Source: Diphasiastrum complanatum (lineage: Eukaryota; Streptophyta; Lycopodiopsida; Lycopodiales; Lycopodiaceae). Taken from it: a stretch of 64,000 bases of DNA. The notes beneath the pieces were generated by a model. That model saw only the letters and a program-made list of their open reading frames with translations, had not been told where the DNA came from and did not search any database. The position numbers and the translations under genes are program-made. Where the stretch lies: positions 1 through 64,000 of the forward strand of contig MU832642.1 in the NCBI GenBank assembly GCA_029204225.1, in the 5' to 3' direction. Of this stretch, positions 26,993-38,900 are shown piece after piece. Position 1 is the stretch's first letter. Each line of letters starts with the position of its first letter.

Positions 26993-29900
26993 TATTAATA
27001 TCTTTTGGGTACCCTGAGGTACATAAGACTCAAAAAAGTACATGTCAAGTGTGATTAAAGGGTAACATTAACTTTTCTTCAAAGTATTTGCATGGTTCTT
27101 AATGTTCAATTGATGTAGACTAAAGTTTCAGATGGGAAAGTTTTATCGTCCTAGGATAAGAGATCAAATCTGAATCTATATATGAAAATTTAAGTTACAT
27201 GACTCCACATACTCCACACTCTACGAATTTGGAACTTTGAAGTATGTCTTTGGGAAGTCACTTTTCAAGGTCAAAAGCAATATATAACTAACAAAAATAG
27301 AATCTATTTTCTGGCTAGTGGCGTGTTGCATATTTTTTCAACATGGTTATGTGTGTGCATGCATGTACATGTGTGAGTGCGCATGTGTAGGCCTGCAAAG
27401 AGCTTACTTTGGTATCATGTCGTATTCTTTTCATGTTGTAACTCTAAGAGGATTGAAAAAGTACAATTTATCATCCTTCTAGGTTTATAAGAGATCCATA
27501 TTCTTCTTAAATGTTGGAACGCATCATTTGAAATAGACATATGTCCTGCGTTCTACTTGTTACAAAGTCTTTACATTTTGGTACAACTCTAGTGCTACAC
27601 CTCTTTCAGATTTATAGATTTCCATTATCTGGTTTTGAATGCTGATTTTCATGGTCAAATTTGTGATACAAATTAACATTTCTTGATTTTGCACTTGGTT
27701 TTTGCAGCAAATGCATATGTGCCTCGTCAACAACAGTCACAAAAGCCTAGTAAGTGTGCAAACTTCTATAAGAGATGATGGTTTTCCTGGTCTTGACATA
27801 AAGAGTTTCTTAAACAAAACTAGTATTATATCATAATCCTTACCATAATTTGCATTTAAACGTGTTTGGACAAACATATCGCTATGTCATTCCCAAATGA
27901 GTCTGTTTTGTACTATGAAGCATAATACGGAGCAATAAAATATTAATCCATTTTTTTATGGACAAGACTGAAGCCAATCGTTTCTGCTACAAGAATTTGA
28001 GAGAAAAGGAGATTGGGGTGCTCTAACAACTATTCAATAGTGATGAATGGTGGAGCTAGCAACATAGACAAGGTGATTGTGAGCAGCAAATAAGTAATTT
28101 GGTGGTGGTAGAGAGAGAAACAAACACAAGTTTGTGGCAACTTCTAGTGTGGTTTTGTGTCATTTTTTTGTGACTACAAATTTCGTTTTCAATGACTTCT
28201 TTTGTTAACGTTCATTGTAGCAAAGCTAGGAAGTTCTTCATGCAAATTTTTTTGCATAGTTTTTATCCCGTGGATTGTTGTCATCAAATATAGCAAGGTG
28301 CTACATTAGATGCAATTGGAGGAGAGTAGGGTTTATGAATGCCTCCCTGCTTTATGCTAGTTGATTACCAAAGTTTTCGAAGCAGTTTAAGGTGTTTTCA
28401 TAGTACATATTTGTGCTTGCATTTTTGTAGTTTAGGGTTTAGGGTTTGCGCAATCAAATTTTTTTATATATATATTGTATTTCATCACTTCTTTCTTCAC
28501 CCATGGTAGGTGAGTGTGGAGGTGGCATGTGGGAGGAGGTTGTGTTGTTGGATCAAAATTAGGTCCCCATTGTGGATCAAGGTCCAAAAGATAGTGTTGC
28601 CTTTGTTGAAGCCACGATCACTTTAATGCTCGCATGAGGGTGAGGTCGCATCTTTTGGGCTTACGCAACCTAATGAAAGGAAACATGCTATTACTCTGTG
28701 CACATAATTTGTCAAGGACAAGCAAGCCATGCTTCTAGAGGCTTATGGTGAGATTAACATTCGTGCATCCTACATCTCTAGGTGCAACACCTATAGCGCT
28801 TTTGCTATGAACTTAATCATAGATGTTGGTATCAAATGAAGCATAAGATAGCAAAAAACGTTTGCATACGCAGACCTTCCATGAGAATCAAAATAAGCTA
28901 TTACAAGAAGTATATGTTGTATCGTGTGTAAATGGCTTAAAGCATCTTGTACTTATTTCAAAATAATCGTTGAAGGGGGAAATATTGGAAAAGTGTGATA
29001 GTGATTTCATTTGCAATGAGTCATCTGACATGTGCTTGAGTTGTTTATTCCTTGTAATGTCAAAGTCCCCAAGCCATATTGACATAACCGATTATAAGTT
29101 GATGAGTTATTGTTGTCGATAGTTCAGGGAGATTCTTAGAGTCCAACAGCTCTAATGTGACCCCAGATGGCATGTTACTAGAGGACTTGAGGCCAATGGT
29201 GATACTCCTTTTGTTTCAAGGCTAAGGTGTGAGGAGAGTGGTATCTAGCATAAACAACTTGTTTATGCAATGAGAAACACTCCGTGTCATACCATCTGTT
29301 GTGGGTGCGTAATGAGATGAGAAAGTTTTCGAAGGATATGTTGTATTGGCAAATTGTAAAAGAGATTGAGATAAGAAGGCTGCTTCGACGAGGTGAAGGG
29401 AAAGCCATGGAGAAAAGTGGTTAAGGATGAGGTGTAAGTGGGAAGACCTGACGGAGAGAAAGTTGGGCGAGGGCGATGGATGGGTCGGTGTGTCGTGACC
29501 GTGGTAATAGGATGTCCAAGGGATAGAAGCAGGAGGGAGTGATCAGAGATGGTAGGAGGTATAAAGTGGAAGGTATGAAGGAATGGGATCAAAGCCGGTG
29601 AACCAATGAAGTAGTCCACAACACTATGTCCTCCCCCATGTGGGTGACAGGTAAAATATGACGATGAAGGCCAACCAGGAAGGCCATTCAATATGGCTAA
29701 GGAATGGGCCTCTGCTAAGCCAAAATCAACTGCTCTCCAAAGTGAGTAGCCGGAGTATCTGCATCGTCCTGTCCAATCCCTTAGTTAAAAGCAAATCTTT
29801 TGCCTCCTGGATGGGCTTATCCCCGTCGGGAATCCCTCTAACTCGGATATTGAGGGCTTTTTTAGCTCTTCTTTCTTGCTCAGAAAAGACATTTTCTAAT

Positions 29901-32900
29901 GTAGAATTCACAAATGTGTGCTGAACCGCCGCTTGAAGATTCAGCCTTACCATCATTTTTGAGAACTCCCCCCTCCCAATGGGCGCCCTACTACCCTCAT
30001 CTAGATGGCCCATGGACCCCTCCAATGCACTATGGAGTTCCATGCTCATCCAATGAGAGAGAGAGAAGCCTAGGGGAGTTAAAGAATCTCCAAGAGCCTC
30101 CATAGGCTTATGGAAGGTCAAGAGACTCCTTCCATAACCTATGACTCTTTGAATGCCTTTCTTGTGGGAGTTGGGAACTCAATGGACACTTTAGAAGGGC
30201 GGCCTCCTACTAGGTCCCATTGCCCAAGTTGTGCATGTATACTTTGGTCCTAGACCAATAAAGTGATATGGTTCAAGGTTGAGGCCCAAGGTCTAAAAAA
30301 ATAGTCATCCAATGACTTTCTAACACCTCTCTAGGTTCCATACCTCCATCCAAGGTATAGACACCTACTTGCCCTTAATCTAAGGCACCTATCCTTAATA
30401 CTAAGGGTACCCCTTATCCAAGGGTCACGTGACTCCATACCTCCAACTAAGGTATAGTCACTTGTCTGCCCTTATCTAAGGGCACATACCCTTAATCCTA
30501 AGGGTACCTTGCCATTTAGCCTCCAACACTAAATGGACTAAGGGGTCTGAAGTACTGCTAGTTACATAGGTATGTAACAATATGGTTGGCTTTGGGCCTT
30601 ATTATTCATTGTTTGGACATTTGGACATATTACTGGAGAGTGGGGGCCTTATTCGAGGGCGCACTAATATCCCTCCCAGTTGGGCCCTAACCACTGGAAG
30701 CTTCCTTCTAGGGCTTCCTCTAGGCTAGGGTTAAGTCTTGCTTATGTGATGCTTTCATAGCTTAGCTCTAGATCAATTGTGGCTTCATGCGTAACTTGGT
30801 ATCAGAGCACTTTCCTTTGCACCACTTTTGCAGATTTAGTAAAGGCTGTCCATCGCCCTACTAACCCATCACTTTCGTTGATTTTTTCATCAGATTTCCA
30901 TCGTTTGTCCAGATTGACCTTACCATGTAAAAACATAATGCTTTTTGGTTTCCGAGGGAAGGCTCGAACTTGGGACCAAAGAAACTTTGGATGCCAAGCT
31001 AACCCACTCAGCCAACCCATTTGGTTTGTAAAAACATAATGGCAATAACAATCTTGGTACTCTTTGTGAGTTGTGCATGGAAAATGACTATTCCATCGAT
31101 CCAGCCAAGACAACACCACATCAGGATGTCTGTAAAGACCACTAGGGAAAACCCCTAAGATGAGGATAGGAAAACACAACAACAGAGACTATGGAGCCAA
31201 AACCACCCAACCAAACCTAGATCCCTCCTGGATCTAGCCCCCAAGCCATGCCATTTGATAGCAAGAGGAGAAGAGCTCAACTGGTAACCTAGACCAAGTC
31301 GTCGACGAGATAATCTCTACCTCAATCTATAGAGAGTAGGATCCTGTGCATGAACCCATGCAATCCCCATGCAGGTCAACTATAAATAGGTCGCAGCTCT
31401 TCATGCATTCCTCCTGCTTATATCCGTCACATGTACATGCAATACTCCATATGTCTCAATTAGAGTGTCTGGGTCCTCTCAAGGTCATTAGTCACCAACA
31501 GGCCTCGACGTGGAATTAAATTTCGGCGTGACCAGTATCTGGAGGGCCGGTCTACCATATTAGGACTATTCTATGTCTTTAACTGAATATGGCTGTAACA
31601 TTCTTCCTCCCTTAAACAGGTTCTGTCCTCAGAACAGGAAAAAGAAAACATGAAATTATTCCTTAAGCTTTCAAGTCTTACCCATGAATCATTATTCTTA
31701 GTCTGATCTTTTCCATCTGAATAAGTACTCCGAGATGCAACAATTCTTCAATTGCTTGCCTCTACTCAAGAATACTAACTCAAATTCCAAAGATACACTA
31801 AGCTATAAATCTTCCAAATGGGTTGATCTACTCCAAAATAAAAGTTCATCACCTTCATGTAATCCAAATTCTATATTAACTCAGGTGAATTAACATATAT
31901 TTTTGAGGCTAAATCCCTAATTATAGTCTAAACTTATCCACAATTTCTTGCAGAAAATAATGCTTCTTGGTACAATTATTCTTAGAATACCAAAATATTC
32001 TAAAATACAACAATTCAATTAAAATCTCTAGGAGATCCATCAAGTCTCAGACAGCTATAACCCGATCCAGAGTACTGCAGTTACTCGAAGGAGTTAATAT
32101 CCCCATTTCTAGCACCATATGCCAGAAATCAGCAACTATTTGTATCTATAAATTTGGAGATATAGACTGAACTTTGTACACAAGTACTTATAGACTACAA
32201 TCTGTAGTAGAATACCATCCACTAAGGTAAGCAAAATCTCCTCATAAGCAGAAAACAATTTACTTAATAAGAAATGCTTGTGAGATCCATAGAACTCAAT
32301 AAAACACCGGAGTAAAGATTAGAAATCATACACTTATAATAAATAAGTATCTGTTTATGATTCCAACCAAGTCAGCTGAATTTGAAAAATTCAGTTTACC
32401 ATTCTTGGAATCATTAGGATCCGGTATCGAATTGAGCTCTCAGGGATACTATCACTAATGAATCAAGTCTATTCCTCAACTGAGAAATACTCACCCAAGA
32501 ATTCCGTATATCCTATGCACACAATTTTCTGATGAATCCAAATGACTTATAAATTATGTGTCTTACAAGCAATACACACAAAACAAACAGTTTTCGGCGA
32601 ATTCTCTTCACACTGTCCGTTTTACCAATTAACTTCCACAGGAGTAAATCAACTACTCAAGTTAATTGCCCATGATTTAGAAATCTTAAATGTCTAGGTG
32701 CAGCTCTTGATTGTACTAGTACAACACCACATTTAGATCCTTATCCAAATCACTCTTAAGTTAACCTATAGATCTATCAGAACAGATCTGTTAACTCTGC
32801 AAGTAATTGTCAAACACAATACTCGATCATATGTCTATGTCCGCCGACTAGATTAAGTGCACCAGATAACCTTAGTAACCAGGAATACATAGTAGATCCA

Positions 32901-35900
32901 AACAAGATTAAGCGTGCACATATGAGAATAATCTCACTATGACCCAGTACATAAACACATATGTCCATATCTGGCAGATTCCTTTAAAATCCGCATATGT
33001 TACTCACATATATCATTGAGAATCTTGTAACTTAGCTACTAAAGAATTCTATTTCTCTTGAGTAAATAACATATTTGGGAAATCTCTGAGACTAAGAACA
33101 CATTCTCTCTCACGAGTTTTCCAACCCAATTACCTCTTGGACCAAATTTCTTCCATTTAATCAACCCCTCCCAAATCCTAGTACTCCAACCAAGATCAGG
33201 TTGATTCAATATAGACACTCCATTATCAAAATTACTTCTATCCCTGCCAACTGGGATTAGTAACTTCTGATCTTACTCAATACTACTTATAATGATTTCC
33301 AATTTCAATCCTTTTCTAGTTCCAGATTGTTCCACACAATCCCTAGAGAATTTCTCTCAACTTTGTGCAACTAATAGGTCCTTATAAAAGAATCTTACTC
33401 ATCACTTCACCTCTCCCTTTAAGAGAAATTTCCAATTTCTTATAAAGGTTTTTTTTGGAGAGATGATAAATGAAAATCTCATAATCGTGAAAAGTCAATA
33501 ATAAATGCCTTCCAAATAGGATTCACTCTATTATACACATGACTTTTCTTCTAAGTATTCTCAATACGAGTGATAGTAACTATCATCTATTTGAGCACTA
33601 TCTATGCATAAGAGACAATCTGGGATTAAGAAATTGAAAATACCAACATCCTGGAACATTTCAAATTCCAAGCCTTATCCAAGTAGATTATAAACAGTCC
33701 TTCCAAAAAGAAATTCCCATACTTGAAGGATCATATGAATTTTAGTGTGAGGTCCATATTTAAGAAATTCAAAAGAAGTAAGGTTCTTTAAAAGGTGAGA
33801 AATAGCTTTTAAGGGTTTCCGATTTGGAATTTATGAGATACCATTGAGGGATCCGGTTATGATCCTCTCCGAATACCCTAAACAAGTTTAACCAATGGTT
33901 TCAACTATTAGCATTACTAATGTAAATAATTCTCGCACAAGAATTCCCCTTTGAAATCATTGATGTCCCAGACAATCGGTTCTTTCTCCAAGAAAGTTCT
34001 TTGCCTTTAGATCTGCTCATCAGAAAATCAAAAAACTTATCTGACCATCCTATATCCAACATAGGATCTGATCTTCAACCATTCCCAGAAAAATACCTCC
34101 TACCATTGAATTCTCCATTTCCTTAAGTTTTCACTGTAGACGACAATATCATCTAAGAATACCACTAGGCATTGTCCCCGGTATGGACGAGAAATCTCAT
34201 TCATAAACAGTTGAAATAACCCAGGTGTATTCGTCAGAAACCAAAAGGAACCATTTGAAATTCAAACCAACTGAAGTATAAGTAATAGATATCCAATATC
34301 TATATCCGAAATGGTATAAGGAATTCAATTTCTTCAAGAAGATCTTTAACCACATTATCTGATAATCCAGAGATGTTAAAAACTCCATTTGGAATTCCTA
34401 TACCAGATATGCACATATCTATTCCACCAAGTACTGGAGTACCCCCATATTTGTTCCTAATGGACCACAAAAATCCATTACAAAATTGTGATTTAACAAG
34501 AATCTGCACATGGTTTTACCGTCATATAAACAACCCATCTGGTTGGTACTAACATTACCGAACTCCTACCAACTGAGAGCTTAGGAATAAGGCTCTTTAC
34601 AGTACAAATGTGAACCAAGTGTCCATTCTCGTTCCATCACTATTTCCATTAACAAATAGGGTCAACTCATGGTCCTATAGATATCTAAAATAAATTCAAC
34701 TTAATGAATTCAATAAACCGGTGATATGCAATTTTCTTGCAAGGATTATTTACCAATCCAAATTACATAACACAATCACATTTACCCTCAGGTGTCTCAT
34801 TTTCTTCCTCCCTTAGATTTTTTGGTTACCCGAAAAATTTCATCAGCGAAGGCACCGAAAACTCCTTTGACACAAGTAAATGCTAGGCTGCTATCCTTTT
34901 GACTACACTAGCTTAAGTATTACTTCGTTAAAGTTGCCTAAAACTAATGGGAAATCCATAAAATTTCGACCCGGGTACTCTTTTACGATATTCAATACAC
35001 TTGTTTTTTATCGAATATAGAGTTACCTTCAAATATTATGACCTTTATTCCATTTATTCACTTTAACAATTATCTCAAAAGCTTTAGTTTGCCCATAGAA
35101 TCAATAAACCGTTAACGGTTCAGTACGGTTCTGAGAACCGTACTTTGAACCGTACGGTTCACAATCTTTTTTTGGGCAGAACCGTATAAACCGTGAAATA
35201 AATAATTAATTAATCGATTAATTTTTTTTTCCCCCACCCCCAAAACGAGCTATGAGGGGTTTTGGGGGGAAAATTAAAATAAATAAATAATTAATTGATT
35301 TTTATATGAACCGTACCACGGTTCAAGGAACCGTGGTACGGTTCCTTCCATTGTTCCCAGGACCCACGGTTTTGGGAACCGTGGGTTCTATGAGTTTGCC
35401 CAATCCTAACGATCAAAATCATTGAGAACAAGCCTATCGGTGCTCCACCGAGTCGAAAAGGAAGAACCCTAAGCACCATTTAACTCAATTTACAAGGAGT
35501 ATCGATACTCGAGAGTTAAGTGGTTAAATAGCATAGTACCAAGGAATCGAAATCCCTTTACCGGGTACATGCCTGATAACCGTACCACTTCCATCGTTTT
35601 GTCAAGATCGGTTTAGGAAAATTCAGACCGACTAATACAGCTGGACACAAAAACAACGGTACCAAAGTTCCACAAAAAATTTGGCTTACAAGTAACTGTC
35701 AAGGTAACCCACCAAAGCCTAATGTCAAGTTGATAAGGTCTAGTACGTGCATATTGTCCAAGGAGAAGAAAAAACCAAATTCAAAAAAAATTCATGCACA
35801 ATGAAAAAGCCTAGACCACACAAAACCTCTCATGACACATAATCAAAAACCCTAAAAGGTTTTTTTTATAAAGAAAGGGACGGTAGTTCCCTGCTCCAGC

Positions 35901-38900
35901 CGCCACCATCGTGACAGCTGAGTCTTCACCAAGCGAGAGGGAGGGAGAGATTTGCAGTGGGGTAACGCTCCTCCTCGGCCCTTATGCTGCCTCATCAGTT
36001 AAAAATCAAGCACCCATCACCGTCTTGACTAGCAACAGTGAGCTTCACCGCCATTCCATGCTAAATCCAGGTCAGATGGCGCTTTCCAACAGCTCGAAAT
36101 CAGGCGCTACGTTGTCATGGTTAGAAACAGGCTTTACAGCCCTTTCAACTTGGCAGATTGTGTATCCTGTTCCAGCATCCACTAAAGCCTACCATCAGCC
36201 CTACATCACTTACAGGTAACTCTCTGAGAGGATTCTATAGTAAGGCGGACAGAGGATTCAAATAGAGCCATCGAAACGAGGGTTCCACGGTCTAGACCAG
36301 CGCCCTACTCGTTTCACAGATGGCCTTACCACCACACTGGTGAACAACGAGCAAAGGCTCTCAAAAGGATTCATTTTCATGTATGAGTCACATTCCAAGC
36401 TACTCTTTTTCTTCAACAGGTTTGCTTGCAGGGCAGCGACCCTCTAAAGCTTCCCTTTGTAACTGAACAGAGGTGCCAACCTCTACCAAACCAGATTTAA
36501 CAAAGGTTCAGAAACATGCTTCAGTGTTCCAAAGACAAGGAAAGGAGTTACTGTATTTTACAGCTCTAAAATCTTTCTACAGTCAGCAAGCAACAATCCA
36601 AGAAAGCTTTCACAGGGTTCAACTGCATGCATCACTTACACCAAATCTTTATCTGATTTTCTAAAGAATGGGCAACTACAATTTCCATTCTATGTTTTCA
36701 GTTTGCATGAAACACAAGAGGATTAGTCACAAATTCTCCACATGCAATCATTAAATTCAAGATTTCCAGCAATAGTTAGTTTATTCATTCAGGATAAATT
36801 GATTCCTCATCAATCTATCAACAAACATTCTGCTACTAATCTGAATCTAATCTGTCCAAAACATTATGGATTCATGCAAATTGTTCAACCCAAAAAACAG
36901 ATTTAGACAAAAAAGTGGATCTACTCATGCAGATCATTCTACTTCTAATGAAAACTTTCTCAAGGCTTCAGAAAAATAGGAACGAATTCCTCACTAATCC
37001 ACAACATCTCTAATAAAATCAAACAAGGAGAAGAGCACTCTACCACCAAGTTTGAAAAGCATGCTTCACACATGAATTAGTGAATCCAAACCCAACTTCC
37101 CTTGACAAAACAGCACTCCATCCGGGATGTGAATCCAAGTGCGTACTTGTCTCCATCCCATCCAAGACCGCATCTTAGCCGGGCTCTGATACCAATGTAA
37201 AGACCACTAGGGAAAACCCCTAAGATGAGGATAGGAAAACACAACAAGAGAGACTATGGAGCCAAAACCACCCAACCAAACCTAGATCCCTCCTGGATCT
37301 AGCCCCCAAGCCATGCCATGTGATAGCAAGAGGAGAAGAGCTCAACTGGTAACCTAGACCAAGTCGTCGACGGGATAATCTCTACCTCAATATATAGAGA
37401 GTAAGATCCTGTGCATGAACCCATGCAATCCCCATGCACGTCAACTATAAATAGGTCGCAGCTCTTCATGCATTCCTCCTGCCTATATCTGTCACACGTA
37501 CATGCACTACTCCATATGTCTCAATTAGAGTGTCTGGGTCCTCTCAAGGTCATTAGTCTGGGTCCTCTCAAGGTCACCAACAGGCCTCGACGTGGAATTA
37601 AATCTCGGCGTGACCAGTATCTGGAGGGCCGGTCTACCATATTAGGACTATTCCATGTCCTTAACTGAATATGGCCGTAACAATGTCGGTCCTTCTTGTT
37701 GCCCAAGAAGAACTCTAGGTTAAACATAGGGTGCGGGCCATGACTAGCTTTGGCATTGCCACTCATGGTTAGTTGTTGCATGCCTAGACTGCATCTCCAA
37801 GATTTGATTCTACACAATGGGCTCCACTACACACTAAGGGAGGCTTGCTAAAAAATACGGGAAGAGCTTCATAACAAAAAGCCTAGAAGACTTGAGAGCT
37901 CTTTAAGAATGCCAAGCCAAGGTAACGCAGGTGAATGATGAAAGTAAGGCTTCTATCCCCATTCCACACCTTTTTTTCACCTCCCTAAGCCCTTACTAGG
38001 CGCGGGCCCAAAGGGCACCACCTAGTGTGTGCATGGCCCCTACTCATATGTGGCAGCCCTTATGGGCTCCACCTCACCCCTAGGTCACCTGGTCAACACC
38101 CTCCATAAGTCACCTCACCCATGTGACCCTTGGTGAAGTCTATCCCCCATATTCAAGGTCATTTTATGACCCCACATGATCTTCTAGGCCTACCCTTGGA
38201 CCCCTATACCTCCTCCGCCTCCTTTATAAATATGTTTCTTTAAGTACTTATTTTATCTCTTTTTGGCTTTCAAGTTTACTTATGAACTTAGCAAACAAGT
38301 TCTTTTAACTTAGAAAACAAAGCTTTTAAGGTATAAACAGTAGTTATTATAGTGTATTTAGTCAACTTAGAAAGGGGGAGGTAAGTTCTTCTACTACTCC
38401 CTCATCGTCCTTTGTCACGACTACTTGCGCAAATGCAAAGGTGGAGGGGGAAGTGAGCGTACACACCTTTCAAGCTATCCTCATGACCTTACTCACCAAA
38501 TAAGATCTTCATTCTATATTTTATTGCATGGACAAAGTTTTGGGCACAAAAGCAATGCACAACCTTTGTGTATACTCATTGATCAATCCACAAGAGCTCT
38601 ATGAGAAGATATGCTCTAATTACATCATGTATATGAACATTGTAGTGAGAGCAAGTTCTTGCAATATGATTAAGTAGTTTCTCCACTTTCCAAACATATA
38701 GGATTGTACTATTAGTCCAAATAATATTTGTTTTGGCATTGAGAACATTGTATAAGACTAGAAGCAATTTGAGTTAGATTTATCTATTATGCCATAATTT
38801 CTTGATAAAGAAACATTGCATGTAAGAACAAATGTAAGATTTCTCTATGCTTTTGTGGTTTCAAATAAAGTATATAGCAATAATAGAACTATTAGTCTAT

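Larger units (their letters stand above)
5064..27707 (+). other. Giant PLAA intron (22.6 kb) filled with antisense LINEs and a copia element
   Basis: A phase-1 GT-AG intron bounded by exons that fuse to DPYTGG|ANAYVP. About 21 kb of it is the LINE chain and the copia element listed separately. The rest (5064-6011 and 27066-27707) shows no recognised feature. All large elements lie antisense to the host gene. Confidence 0.85.
31131..37682 (-). mobile_element. Decayed LTR retrotransposon, probably Ty3/gypsy, with ATGTC target duplication
   Basis: LTRs at 31131-31599 and 37196-37682 (TGTAAAGACC to GTAACA) are flanked by the perfect duplication ATGTC (31126-31130 and 37683-37687). A primer site TGGTATCAGAGCC lies at 37182-37194, and a polypurine tract AAGGGAGGAAGAA at 31600-31613. 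The internal 5.6 kb is AT-rich and full of stops. Near 34120-34265 a minus-strand RT core survives in broken frames (a VPFG turn, MNEI..PYRGQC and an LDDI catalytic box), typical of gypsy. A hAT-like MITE has inserted at 35094. Confidence 0.85.

Noticed and set aside
26954-27043. N-terminal extension of the LINE-1b ORF2 frame
   Set aside because: The extension consists of tail D and a Ser-Leu run joined in frame by chance, not of LINE-1 protein.
30941-31027. Functional tRNA gene
   Set aside because: A-box and B-box are present, but the acceptor stem does not pair well by eye and the sequence is flanked by a 14-bp target duplication, so a retroposon is the better reading.
37411-37668. Small open frame in the 5' LTR of the 31-37 kb element
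   Set aside because: It lies within an LTR, is not supported by the other LTR's frame, and resembles no protein.
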